A DNA stretch of 64,000 nucleotides from Hahella sp050299855 (lineage in GTDB: Bacteria > Pseudomonadota > Gammaproteobacteria > Pseudomonadales > Oleiphilaceae): assembly GCA_050299855.1 (NCBI GenBank), contig JBNKWQ010000020.1, positions 41,464 through 105,463 on the forward strand. Reading direction: 5' to 3'. The notes under the pieces were generated by a model, which did no database searches, was not told the origin of the DNA, and saw nothing but the letters and a program-made list of their open reading frames with translations. A program made the translations under genes and the position numbers. This document shows positions 16,899 to 25,658 of this stretch, piece by piece (position 1 is the stretch's first letter; each line of letters starts with the position of its first letter).

Positions 16899-18386
16899 TC
16901 AGCCGGGCATCGGCAGGGCAAATGAGAAGCTGGTACCTGCCGCGGGAGCGGAATGCACCTGAATAGTCGCTCCATGCAATTCCAGAATGCGTTTTACGAT
17001 ACTCAGCCCCAGACCGGCACTGCCGATTGTTGAGCGCCCCTTATGCTCAGACGACTGATAATAGCGCTCAAACAGGAATGGCAGATCCTTTGCCGCAATG
17101 CCTTCACCGTTATCACTCAAACTAACCTGAACCTTCTGTCCCACAGCACGCAGCTGAAGATTGATCCCTCCTCCTTGCGGTGTATGCCTGACCGCATTAT
17201 CCAGCAGGTTCTGCAACACCCGATGAATCAACCCTATATCCGCCTTCACCATCAGGTTGGGCAGGCTTTCATCCATGTTTATCGCAATGCCTTTTTTGTC
17301 TGCTACCAGCTCATATTCCTGGCGTATATCGAACAGCAATTCGGTCAGAGAAAACACTTCCGTCTTAGCTTCAATACGCCCTGCGTCCAGACGTGACAAC
17401 TCGAACAGCTGGCCTACCAGTTTGCCCATATGCTGACTGTGTCTGTGAGCAACGCTGAGATAATGGCGACGTTTTTCCGGCGTAAGTTGTTCCAGCTTAA
17501 GTAACAGAGTCTCCAGATATCCCTGCATGGAGGCCAGCGGCGTACGCAGGTCGTGAGAGACATTGGCAATCAATTCCCGATGCAGCTGGTCCGCTTGCTG
17601 CAGTTGATCAAACTGGTCCTGTATTCGCTTTTGCATAAACTCAAAGGAGACTTCCAGTTCGGCCACTTCATTCAGATCCACAGGTGCAGGGTCAGGATTC
17701 AGGCGTGACAGCCGATAAGTTCGCACCCGTTGGGTCAGTTGACGAAGTGGTTGGGTAATCGTGTGAAAGCCCATCCAGGAAATAAGGGCGAAAAGGCCCA
17801 CCAGTGCGATCAGACCTCCCAAGGTTACCCTGAGGATATGACTATCTGCCAATTGAGACGCAATCGATGCAGCCTGATGGCTGGCCAACAGAATATAGAG
17901 ATACCCCTTGAGCACAGAGCCTGACATTGTCGTATCGACAATGGCCGCCGCCGAGAAAATACTGTAACGGCCCGGCTGCCGGGGATTGTCTCCCAATAAA
18001 GGACCTCTTAGGTTCCCAGACACAAATGCCCTGACCGGCGCCGGATCAATCTTCTGCATGGCGATCTCAGCTTCCGGTAAAGCATGTCCGAGAATCCGGC
18101 CCTGGGGGTCGAGCAAATAGACTTCGACCATCGGGTTGATCATCATGGTGTTAAGTGCAATAGACTTGAGTGCCTGCTGATTTATCTGCATCTGATCATC
18201 AAGTAAGGGCTCCGGCTGATGCTCCAGGACATAACGGGCCATGTCTTTATGCAGTTGCTGGGTTACTTCCTGGTGATAGTGATTACTGCTCCAGGAAGCC
18301 AGCACCAGCAAACCGACCGCAGCAGCAATGGCCAGCCCGGTAATACCAAGCGCAATACGGTGGTATAGCGGTATCCGTTGCAACAT
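16899..18386 (-). CDS. Membrane sensor histidine kinase
   Basis: 495 residues. Membrane segments at about 10-32 and near 185-210 bracket a periplasmic sensor of about 150 residues; a HAMP linker follows (ITQPLRQLTQRVRTY). The dimerisation domain carries the phospho-acceptor His in NVSHDLRTPLASMQGYLE. The ATPase domain has the N box NLLDNAVRHT, G1 box DNGEGI and G2 box GSAGLGLSIV. The start is the ATG at 18384-18386, which overlaps the response-regulator stop as TGATG, so the two are translationally coupled. The signal is unknown. The pair is divergent from a PEP-CTERM gene. Confidence 0.92.
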   Translation of the reverse strand: MLQRIPLYHRIALGITGLAIAAAVGLLVLASWSSNHYHQEVTQQLHKDMARYVLEHQPEPLLDDQMQINQQALKSIALNTMMINPMVEVYLLDPQGRILGHALPEAEIAMQKIDPAPVRAFVSGNLRGPLLGDNPRQPGRYSIFSAAAIVDTTMSGSVLKGYLYILLASHQAASIASQLADSHILRVTLGGLIALVGLFALISWMGFHTITQPLRQLTQRVRTYRLSRLNPDPAPVDLNEVAELEVSFEFMQKRIQDQFDQLQQADQLHRELIANVSHDLRTPLASMQGYLETLLLKLEQLTPEKRRHYLSVAHRHSQHMGKLVGQLFELSRLDAGRIEAKTEVFSLTELLFDIRQEYELVADKKGIAINMDESLPNLMVKADIGLIHRVLQNLLDNAVRHTPQGGGINLQLRAVGQKVQVSLSDNGEGIAAKDLPFLFERYYQSSEHKGRSTIGSAGLGLSIVKRILELHGATIQVHSAPAAGTSFSFALPMPG

Positions 18387-19120
18387 CAATGGCTCGTTGA
18401 TTCACGAAACCGATAGCCTACACCCCAGATGGTTTCGATGTAGGTGGGGTGGGCAGGGTCCTGCTCAAGCTTGGCCCGCAGCCGGTTAATATGGGAATTG
18501 ACGGTATGCTCATAGCCTTCATGGCCATAGCCCCAAACCTGGTCGAGTAATTCGTAGCGCTTGAAAACCTTTCCTGGAGAACGGGCAAAAAACCAAAGCA
18601 GATCAAATTCTTTGGCTGTCAGCTCAATAGACTGACCTTCGATCAGCACCTTGCGCCTGCCCCTATCAAGATGCAGGCCGTCCCGCTGCAATTGTTCAGG
18701 TTCTGCAGAGACAGACTCAACTTGTCGGCTGCGCCTGAGCAGAGCTTTCACCCGGGCTTTCAATTCCGCCACACTGAAAGGTTTGGTCATATAGTCATCA
18801 GCACCGATTTCCAGGCCCAACACCCTATCCAACTCAGAGGAGCGCGATGTCAGCATCATAATAGGCACGTAGCTGGCCTGGTTACGGAGCGTCCGGCAAA
18901 TATCCAAACCGTCAATGCCGGGCAAACACAAATCCAGTAATACTGCGTCCCAGCCGCCATGCATTGCCTGATCGAGACCTTGATTGCCGTCTCCTACCGT
19001 CAGTACCTCCGCATTGAGATCACCAAGATGAATGGACAATAACTCCGCCAGGTCGGGTTCATCCTCAACGACCAAAAATCGGTGTTTGCGTGTTAGTGGC
19101 TGTGAATTCCATAGGCTCAT
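18386..19120 (-). CDS. OmpR-family response regulator
   Basis: 244 residues. Receiver domain at about 12-130 with acidic VVEDEPDL, phospho-acceptor Asp in LLDLCLPGIDG and Lys in MTKPFS. An OmpR-type winged helix follows (LTAKEFDLLWFFARSPGKVF, then GYEHTVNSHINRLRAKLE and TIWGVGYRF). I chose the ATG at 19118-19120 because GGAG lies 7 nt before it; a TTG 48 nt further upstream is less likely. It is first in a two-gene operon with the kinase. Its targets are unknown; the divergent PEP-CTERM gene across 409 bp is an obvious candidate, without direct evidence. Confidence 0.92.
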   Translation of the reverse strand: MSLWNSQPLTRKHRFLVVEDEPDLAELLSIHLGDLNAEVLTVGDGNQGLDQAMHGGWDAVLLDLCLPGIDGLDICRTLRNQASYVPIMMLTSRSSELDRVLGLEIGADDYMTKPFSVAELKARVKALLRRSRQVESVSAEPEQLQRDGLHLDRGRRKVLIEGQSIELTAKEFDLLWFFARSPGKVFKRYELLDQVWGYGHEGYEHTVNSHINRLRAKLEQDPAHPTYIETIWGVGYRFRESTSH

Positions 19121-19529
19121 CAGAGGACTCCGTGTTTTATTATTCGAGTGGAACCAGCCCCGGAACAACTACAGAGCAAGAGCTCTCATCAGTTCCAAAG
19201 GTTTGGATTTAGAAATACAGAGACGTACTGCTGTCGCCACATAGTAGACAGGCTACAGCGTTTGAAAGTTCCCCATCGTAGTAAGAAAAATCTACGGCGA
19301 TCCATAGAACTGGTTATTAACCTGGATCCGGAAGTGAAGATTAACCAGAACGTGCCCTCTCCATTTAACCCATTTAACAATTGTTTTGAAACGATTTCCG
19401 AGGTCCTAGGGTAAGATGCGCGCACTATTTGCGCACTTTTATGGACAAAGCGAGATAGCCAACGAATACGGTTGCAAATTCTTTTGGGCGTATTCGTTCA
19501 AGCAGGGCCTAGACAGAGATTAATAAAAT
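19121..19529. promoter_or_regulatory. Divergent intergenic region with a 10-bp hairpin ahead of the PEP-CTERM gene
   Basis: 409 bp between the response regulator and the PEP-CTERM gene. The clearest element is a 10-bp perfect inverted repeat AACGAATACG (19461-19470) / CGTATTCGTT (19489-19498) with an 18-nt spacer, ending 31 nt before the ATG at 19530. Short GCGCAC-type repeats lie at about 19417-19437. The placement fits a leader RNA hairpin or an operator. No coding sequence is supported here. Confidence 0.55.
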
Positions 19530-20168
19530 ATGAAGTCCATTTTCGCGGGTACATTGTTAGCGCTTTCGGTTGCCACAGGTGCACAAGCTGGTTTGATACT
19601 TAACGGCGATTTTGAAGATATGCAACTCGGTGGCCACAGCTGGGGGGTCTTCGACAGTATTCCGGGGTGGGAAACCACGATGGGCGGCGGCATTGAAATC
19701 CAGCGCAACACGGTGGTGAATGCACAGTCCGGCAACCAGTACATTGAGCTGGATACTTTCCAGAACAGTGCTCTTACCCAAAGTCTGAATCTTAACGCCG
19801 GTGCCAACTACCTGCTGAGTTTTTATTACCTACCGCGCACCAACGGCGGTAATAACGACAATGGCGTCGGCATCTACTGGGATCTTTTCGGGGGTGATTT
19901 CGCTTCCTTTGACCCAATGAATGAAATACTCCGCATCGACAATCTGACCCTTAGGGATATGCCCAGCTGGACGGAATATACCATCCTTCTGGAAGCCCCA
20001 GGTGATTTGATGGCACTATCTTTTGCGGGGCTCGGCGCCAGCAATTCGCTGGGCGGATTCATTGATAATGTCAGACTACAAGCGGTTCCCGAACCTGCCA
20101 CACTGGCCATTTTCGGATTGGGACTGGCCGGTATCGCAAGTTTCCGCAAGTTCAAACGCGCTGACTAA
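19530..20168 (+). CDS. PEP-CTERM sorting-domain exported protein
   Basis: 212 residues. A signal peptide (1-20, cleavage AQA|G) is followed by LILNGDFED, a start common in this class. The body is probably a beta-sandwich (GGIEIQRNTVVN, SGNQYIELD, FIDNVRLQ). The C terminus has the full sorting signal: VPEPATL, a hydrophobic helix (AIFGLGLAGIASF) and a basic end RKFKRAD. Such proteins are cut by exosortase and released to the outer surface or matrix. No exosortase gene is in the window, so the partner must be elsewhere. It is a single gene with its own terminator. Confidence 0.92.
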   Translation: MKSIFAGTLLALSVATGAQAGLILNGDFEDMQLGGHSWGVFDSIPGWETTMGGGIEIQRNTVVNAQSGNQYIELDTFQNSALTQSLNLNAGANYLLSFYYLPRTNGGNNDNGVGIYWDLFGGDFASFDPMNEILRIDNLTLRDMPSWTEYTILLEAPGDLMALSFAGLGASNSLGGFIDNVRLQAVPEPATLAIFGLGLAGIASFRKFKRAD

Positions 20169-20218
20169 CAGCTTCCTTTTCATTGTTGATCAACCTGATC
20201 TAACATTGATGGTATTTC

Positions 20219-20245
20219 GAGCCCCAACAGGGGCTCTTTTTTTTT
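20219..20245 (+). terminator. Rho-independent terminator after the PEP-CTERM gene
   Basis: Perfect stem GAGCCCC/GGGGCTC with an AACA loop, followed by a run of nine to ten T. Confidence 0.93.
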
Positions 20246-20308
20246 GCCTGTGGCTATCCAGCTTGCCTGGGCAACCAAAGGCAAAAGCGGTAGCCTGAAA
20301 ACCCTCAC

Positions 20309-21802
20309 CTATGACTGGTTAAGCTCCCGTATCAGGTTGGCATAGAAGCTGATCATCTTCAGGTAATCTTCAACGGCAATACGCTCATTGGGGCCATGTA
20401 GGCGGCCAAGGTCTTCCTTGGTCATGGGAATCGGCAGAAAGCGGTACTGATTCCTCGCGATTCCCTGAAAGTGCCGCGCATCTGTAGCGCCTATGGTCAG
20501 GTAGGGCGACATAACCACTTTATCCTGCTCAAAGAGGCTTTCCCCCACCCGCTTCAGGGCTTCAAAAGAAGCATTATCGCTATCGGATAAACTACTGGCT
20601 TCACTGTTGAACGGATAGGTCGACAAAGAGACTCGTTCATCAGCAATAATTGACTGAATGTTGTCCAAAAGGTTTTCTGAAGTGTCATTGGGCAACAGGC
20701 GATAGTTCACCACAGCGGATGCCGAGGATGGCAACACATTGTCCTTCTGGCCGCTATTGAACATGGTCACTGCCTGGGTGGTGCGAACCATGGCGTTGGA
20801 AGAGGGACTACCTTCCAGTATTTTTAGCACCACAGGTTCAAACAGCCAGAGGTTGGCAAATACCAGACGCTTGCCAAAGGCCATATAAGGACTCACGGTT
20901 TCAAACAACTGCCGGGTGGCACCATCAAAACGCATGGCGGGTGGATGCTGTTCCAACTTCGCGACTGCGGCTGCGACTATTCCTGCGGCCGTCTGTGGCG
21001 GCGGCATGGATGAGTGCCCGGGTTGTCCCGCAGCCTGCAGTACCACGCTGACAAATCCCTTTTCGGCAATGCCGACCAAACCAATCGGCTGTGGGACGCC
21101 GGGAATCAGGTTGAGGACCACAAACCCGCCTTCATCCAACACCATCTGCGGCGCTATACCCTGTGCTTTAATCCAGTCGGCTATCGCTAGAGCTCCACGG
21201 CCGCCGACTTCTTCATCATGTCCAAATGCCAGATACAACGTTCTCTGCGGCTGCCAGCCGGCAGCAAGTAAAGATTCAGCCGCCTCCATTATCGCGATCA
21301 TGGAAGACTTGTCGTCCAGGGTTCCGCGTCCCCAGATAAAGCCATCGGCAACCTCACCTGAAAATGGCGGATGCTCCCAGACATCAAGATTCGGGAGTGC
21401 GAACGGCACCACATCCTGGTGCGCCATCAACACAATGGGGGATAGATCAGGATCGGTTCCCGGCCATTGATATAACAGGCTGTGCTCTTTAATCAGCTGT
21501 CTGTCCAGCCGGGATTGAATCAAAGGAAACGCTATGTCTATGAAGTCGTGAAAACGTTGAAATGTCCCACTATCCACTAATGACCTTGGCGGTTGATTGT
21601 CCTTGGCGGGCAGCACCTGGGAAATCGTTTTAAACTGAATCGCCTGGCTTAAGTGTTCAACAGCCTGTTGCTGGTCAAAGGTGACTGGTTGCAGCTCCTG
21701 AATGTGTTGAGCTGTGGGTTTCAGCAGCATCGCCCGTGACGTCAGGATAGCTACCAATGCCAGCAATATAATGAAAATTCCGATTCCGGTTTTTTTTAAC
21801 AT
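20309..21802 (-). CDS. M20-family metallopeptidase (carboxypeptidase S-like)
   Basis: 497 residues. An N-terminal hydrophobic segment (5-27) is a signal anchor, placing the enzyme at the periplasmic face. M20 metal ligands are visible: VLMAHQDVVPF, GRGTLDDKSSM, the catalytic GHDEEVGGRG and a late TIGATDARHF. The length and the large insert resemble yeast carboxypeptidase S-type proteins rather than short dipeptidases or deacylases. The substrate is unknown. It is last in a same-strand run after a small secreted protein (34-bp gap), Pap and a BASS transporter, but no functional link is evident. Confidence 0.85.
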   Translation of the reverse strand: MLKKTGIGIFIILLALVAILTSRAMLLKPTAQHIQELQPVTFDQQQAVEHLSQAIQFKTISQVLPAKDNQPPRSLVDSGTFQRFHDFIDIAFPLIQSRLDRQLIKEHSLLYQWPGTDPDLSPIVLMAHQDVVPFALPNLDVWEHPPFSGEVADGFIWGRGTLDDKSSMIAIMEAAESLLAAGWQPQRTLYLAFGHDEEVGGRGALAIADWIKAQGIAPQMVLDEGGFVVLNLIPGVPQPIGLVGIAEKGFVSVVLQAAGQPGHSSMPPPQTAAGIVAAAVAKLEQHPPAMRFDGATRQLFETVSPYMAFGKRLVFANLWLFEPVVLKILEGSPSSNAMVRTTQAVTMFNSGQKDNVLPSSASAVVNYRLLPNDTSENLLDNIQSIIADERVSLSTYPFNSEASSLSDSDNASFEALKRVGESLFEQDKVVMSPYLTIGATDARHFQGIARNQYRFLPIPMTKEDLGRLHGPNERIAVEDYLKMISFYANLIRELNQS

Positions 21803-21836
21803 TGGAAATTCCTTTTAGGAAGCAGGTCGGATGAAG

Positions 21837-22193
21837 TTACTCCAACCGCTGACATGACAAATCAACCACTAACTTCACCACCGTGCGACGCAAGGGCGCT
21901 GTGAATAGAATTTCCCGTCCTGCGGAAACAAAGCCCACACGCTTGATGATCAGTTCAGGACCGTTGCTGAATTCGGCAGAACATTTGAGATCCTCTTCTT
22001 CCAGGTTCTGAACGTTCAGCATGGCCTGGTCGTGCAACACTTTACTGGAGTATTCCACCTTGAGTTCGCCGGTATCGGCCAGGACTTCTATAGGGCCGTA
22101 AAAATCCGCATGGGCAGGTACAGCAGTCAACGCTGCCAGAGCTATTGTCAACTGGCCCACCGGCCAAATTGATTTATATTGCGGTTTATCCAT
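21837..22193 (-). CDS. Small secreted protein of unknown function
   Basis: 118 residues. It has a signal peptide-like N terminus (about 10-30, ending PAHA|D), then a soluble part with the run DFYGPIEVLADTGELKVEYS and a Cys pair (LKCSAEF and LSCQRLE) that could form a disulphide. I do not recognise a named family. I chose the ATG at 22191-22193, preceded by AGAGGTGGGGG; a GTG nine nt upstream is also open. It sits between pap and the M20 peptidase on the same strand, with gaps of 58 and 34 bp, so it may be co-transcribed. It looks real: clean signal peptide, good ribosome site, tight packing. Confidence 0.7.
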   Translation of the reverse strand: MDKPQYKSIWPVGQLTIALAALTAVPAHADFYGPIEVLADTGELKVEYSSKVLHDQAMLNVQNLEEEDLKCSAEFSNGPELIIKRVGFVSAGREILFTAPLRRTVVKLVVDLSCQRLE

Positions 22194-22251
22194 TTCCCCC
22201 ACCTCTTTATATTAAGCTTATCTTTACCTGCCCGGTATTCACCGAGCAAGT

Positions 22252-23784
22252 TTACTCTAATGCGTTTTCAAGCCGTTCACAGACAGTTTCCAACACTTTG
22301 ATACGGGCGTAGTACTTGTCATTACCTGCCACCAGAGTCCAGGGCGCGTAGTCCGTACTGGTACGCACCACCATTTCATGCACGGCATGCTCGTAATCCG
22401 CCCAACGTTCCCGGTTACGCCAGTCTTCCTCTGTAATTTTGTAGTTCTTATAGGAAATTTTCTCTCGGGCCCGGAATCGGGCCAATTGTTCATCAGCATC
22501 TATATGCAGCCAGAACTTCAGCAGCAGATTGCCCCTGCCACCGACCTGTTCCTCAAAGTCATTGATCTCAGTATAGGCCCTACGCCATTCAGGTTCACTG
22601 GCAAAGCCTTCCACCCGTTCCACCAGCACCCTTCCATACCAGCTGCGGTCATATATTGTATGGCGACCGGCTAACGGAATATGTCGCCAGAAACGCCAGA
22701 GGTAATGATGAGACAATTCCTCATCTGTAGGCGCAGCGATAGAGATAACCCGGGCAATACGCGCATCCACAGCCTGGGTAATACGGCGGATGGCCCCGCC
22801 TTTACCTGCAGCGTCCCAGCCTTCAAATACCAGGATCATGCTGATGCCTTGATGATATGCCTGCCAACTGAGACGACTAAGCGTTAACTGCAAATTCCTG
22901 AGACATTTTTCATAGTCTTTTTTGTCCATGCGAAGTGTCAGATCAATCTGATCGAGAACCGTTTTGGACTGCAGTTCACCACTGCCACCAGCTTCCTGCG
23001 ACATATCCGGGCTGGTCGCATCTGGGCTGGCAGTATCCGGCTTCACACTATTTTCGGCCTGAGCTTGAGCAGAAATCTCCGCCAACCTTTTCTGAATAGC
23101 GCTTAAAATTAACCGGGCAACAGTAATATCCCTATAGCGATCATCTTCCGCTTCGACAAGATGCCAGGGCGCCGCCAACTGATCTGTCAGGCGTACAGCC
23201 CGCTCAGCCGCTTTGATATAGCGTTTGTAATTGCGTAGAACCTGGTGATCTGCATCTGACCCAATCCAACCTTCATCCTTGTCTTTCTCATGCATTTTGA
23301 GCTTCTGATCCAGCGTCTTTTCCGAGGTATGCAGCCAGAACTTCAGAATCAATGCGCCATCGCGGGCAAGTGTCGTTTCCAATCTGGCAATGCCTTGCAT
23401 GTGTCCGTCGAACTCATCTTTTCCCTGGCGTCTGGTAGCCCGCTTAATCAGCTCGCCGGTATACCAGGAACCAAAAAAAAGCCCAATGCGCCCTTTCGCC
23501 GGGAAATTACGCCAATAGCGCCAGAAACGGGGACGACGGGCTTCTTCATCAGTTTTGGGACCAAAACCGTTCACCTCGATACCTCGGGTATCGAACCACT
23601 GGTTCAACAGATTGACCACCTCGCCCTTCCCCAAGCTGTCTACCCCTTCCACCAGGATATACACCGCCAAGCCGGCTTTTCTCAAGGCTGTCTGCACCAT
23701 CAGCAACTGTTCTCTAAGCTCCGGCACAGCCTCCCTGTATTCCTGCTTGGATAACTTGTGGCCCAGCTCAGTTGCTTCAAACAT
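22252..23784 (-). CDS. pap: Polyphosphate:AMP phosphotransferase (two-domain PPK2, class II)
   Basis: 510 residues made of two PPK2 domains: N-terminal about 10-240 with Walker A GVDSLGKGEVVN, and C-terminal about 275-505 with Walker A GWDAAGKGGAIRR and lid-type RFWRHIPLAGR. Two-domain PPK2 proteins transfer phosphate from polyphosphate to AMP, giving ADP; the C-terminal half is the active one in studied members. An Ala/Ser/Asp-rich linker (about 240-270) joins the halves. The length agrees with Pseudomonas PAP (about 500). ATG at 23782-23784. It starts 21 bp after the BASS transporter stop, so the two may be co-transcribed. Confidence 0.9.
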   Translation of the reverse strand: MFEATELGHKLSKQEYREAVPELREQLLMVQTALRKAGLAVYILVEGVDSLGKGEVVNLLNQWFDTRGIEVNGFGPKTDEEARRPRFWRYWRNFPAKGRIGLFFGSWYTGELIKRATRRQGKDEFDGHMQGIARLETTLARDGALILKFWLHTSEKTLDQKLKMHEKDKDEGWIGSDADHQVLRNYKRYIKAAERAVRLTDQLAAPWHLVEAEDDRYRDITVARLILSAIQKRLAEISAQAQAENSVKPDTASPDATSPDMSQEAGGSGELQSKTVLDQIDLTLRMDKKDYEKCLRNLQLTLSRLSWQAYHQGISMILVFEGWDAAGKGGAIRRITQAVDARIARVISIAAPTDEELSHHYLWRFWRHIPLAGRHTIYDRSWYGRVLVERVEGFASEPEWRRAYTEINDFEEQVGGRGNLLLKFWLHIDADEQLARFRAREKISYKNYKITEEDWRNRERWADYEHAVHEMVVRTSTDYAPWTLVAGNDKYYARIKVLETVCERLENALE

Positions 23785-23805
23785 ACCTGTCTCCCTAGGG
23801 CCTGG

Positions 23806-24735
23806 CTAATTGAAATCGCCAGCCAGTACTGCGCGATACCTGCGCCGGCCCACCCAGATCATCGACAAGGCACAGATATACATGGAGAGGGTATAAATTG
23901 CTGCTGGTATGGTCATCAGCTCATCCTGTATTAAGGATAAAGCAATAAAGATCGCCAGCCCGGAATTCTGGATCCCCGCCTCCAGGCCGATGGTTACTGC
24001 ATCTTCAACATTCGTGCGAAACAGCTTTGCCAATGCCACTCCGAGTATCATGGTTACCCCGCTCAGTAAAACTAAAATAGGCCCCAGACTGGCAACGTTG
24101 GCATAAAGCACGTCCCATTCTCTAACCATGATAATCACAATCAATGCCGCCAGAAATAATGAGCTGAACACCGAAATACGGCTTTCCAGGCGAAGTGCAA
24201 GTTGTGGCCAGCGATAACGAAACAGCATGCCCAGGCAGATGGGCAGCAGCGTGACGACCACCAGGCTCTTGATGATGTATCCGAGCGGCACATCAACGTC
24301 CGGCCCCCTGGCTGGAATACCCTCTACCGCCATGCTTTCCATTGGTACGGAATGCTGAACCAGTATCGCTGCACCCAAGGCAAGTGTCAGCGGCAGGGTA
24401 ATCAACGAACATAAACTGCTGATCGTGGTCAGACTGACCGACAGCGCCAGGTTACCTTTGGCCAGATGCGTAAACACATTTGAGGTCGTGCCTCCGGGAC
24501 AGCAGGCAAGAATCAGAATACCAAACTTGAATTCATAGGAAACCGGAGCCATCCAGGCAATCAATATGCCTACAAGAGGTAATAGGACAAGCTGGGCACC
24601 AAGCCCTGCGACCAGCGCTGCACGGTCCCGGACGGCATCCATCAACTGAGCACGACTAAGGGTGGATCCCAGGCCAAACATAATAATAAACAGGCCCAAA
24701 GGGACTCCAACACGGAGCCACAAACTATCACTCAT
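23806..24735 (-). CDS. Bile acid:sodium symporter (BASS) family transporter
   Basis: 309 residues, about 9-10 membrane segments. Family features include FGLGSTLSRAQ near the start, CCPGGTTSNVFTHLAKGN in the middle (the conserved P-G-G-x-x-S-N crossing) and the late EAGIQNSGLA. BASS proteins import organic acids or sterol-like anions with Na+. The substrate here cannot be told. ATG at 24733-24735. pap follows 21 bp after its stop. Confidence 0.85.
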   Translation of the reverse strand: MSDSLWLRVGVPLGLFIIMFGLGSTLSRAQLMDAVRDRAALVAGLGAQLVLLPLVGILIAWMAPVSYEFKFGILILACCPGGTTSNVFTHLAKGNLALSVSLTTISSLCSLITLPLTLALGAAILVQHSVPMESMAVEGIPARGPDVDVPLGYIIKSLVVVTLLPICLGMLFRYRWPQLALRLESRISVFSSLFLAALIVIIMVREWDVLYANVASLGPILVLLSGVTMILGVALAKLFRTNVEDAVTIGLEAGIQNSGLAIFIALSLIQDELMTIPAAIYTLSMYICALSMIWVGRRRYRAVLAGDFN

Positions 24736-24936
24736 GGAAATTTATCTCATAGGTTATTAGGGGCTGTCGGCATTTGGAACATAGGATGCCCACGGCCAAG
24801 TGTGTTTATCCGCATCAATCGGGGGTATGATCATCTATCAAGCACATTAACACCAGACGTTGCCAGGAATTTTGGCAAACATTAAAGCACTGACCAGATG
24901 GCTTCGTTAACGGTAACGCCTGCCAAAGGAAAGACC

Positions 24937-25209
24937 ATGACTAGCACCTATACACCCATTTCATGTGATCTTCATGACTATCTGGAAATCGCTTGCCTCT
25001 ACCGTTATAAAGTAAACCTTGAATTAACCAGTGGTGCAAGACTGTCTGGCACGGCCATTACCACAGAAACCCATCCTGATAAGTCTGAATGGCTGGTAGT
25101 GGCTGTATCGCAACAGCAGGAACGAATTCGACAGGATAATATCCGTGCGATCTCTCCCCTTAATACCAAAGCTATGTTTGGCCGTGTCCTTATTAACGAG
25201 GATAATTAA
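24937..25209 (+). CDS. rof: Rho-binding antiterminator (Rof/YaeO-like)
   Basis: 90 residues. The start MTSTYTPISCDLHDYLEIAC follows the Rof pattern (Y-x-P-I-x-C-D, D-x-L-E-x-A-C), continuing with an Sm-like beta fold (KVNLELTSGARLSGTA, EWLVVAV, QERIRQDNIRAISP). Rof binds the Rho hexamer and blocks RNA loading. The frame is open from 24898, but the ATG at 24937 has AAAGGA 7 nt upstream and matches the family start. It is separated by 96 bp from the Dabb gene on the same strand. Confidence 0.85.
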   Translation: MTSTYTPISCDLHDYLEIACLYRYKVNLELTSGARLSGTAITTETHPDKSEWLVVAVSQQQERIRQDNIRAISPLNTKAMFGRVLINEDN

Positions 25210-25305
25210 TGAAGAAACAATCAGCGATGGGATAGCCGAAAAAAACGGCACCGTGAACGCAGTATAGATACATGAACGCAATCTAGAAGCAAACAGGAAG
25301 AAACA

Positions 25306-25605
25306 ATGATACGAAGAGTCGTACTCTGGCGCCTAAAGGCGGACACTCCAGAGAAAAAACTTGAGGATGCCCAGACTATTAAATCCGCCCTTGAATCCAT
25401 GAGAGGCAAAATTCCAGGACTTATCAGCATCACGGTAGGAATCAACACCTGCAGTTTAGAAGATGCTGCGGATGTGGTCATGCAGTCAGATTTTGCCAAC
25501 CTGGATGCATTGGAAAGTTATGAAAACCATCCCGAACATGAGCGGGTGAAGCCTATCGTTGGCCCCCTGCGCACTGAGCGTCGGATCGTGGAGTACGAGA
25601 TATAA
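25306..25605 (+). CDS. Dabb-family (stress-responsive alpha/beta barrel) protein
   Basis: 99 residues. The Dabb pattern is evident: an initial strand MIRRVVLWRLK, a helix with KLEDAQTIKSALESM, the IPGLISITVG strand, DFANLDALESYENHPEHERV and a final strand. Ferredoxin-like dimers of this type occur in stress proteins and polyketide cyclases; function here is unknown. AGGAAGAAACA precedes the ATG. It ends in a strong bidirectional terminator. Confidence 0.85.
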   Translation: MIRRVVLWRLKADTPEKKLEDAQTIKSALESMRGKIPGLISITVGINTCSLEDAADVVMQSDFANLDALESYENHPEHERVKPIVGPLRTERRIVEYEI

Positions 25606-25636
25606 AATAAATGCTGCCATTGGGCAGCATTTATTA
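25606..25636. terminator. Bidirectional terminator between Dabb gene and OmpA-like gene
   Basis: A perfect 13-bp stem, AATAAATGCTGCC/GGCAGCATTTATT, with a 4-nt loop. The AT-rich ends give short T/A tracts on either strand. It lies between two convergent genes. Confidence 0.88.
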
Positions 25637-25658
25637 GTGTGGTGCTATAAGCCTTGGG

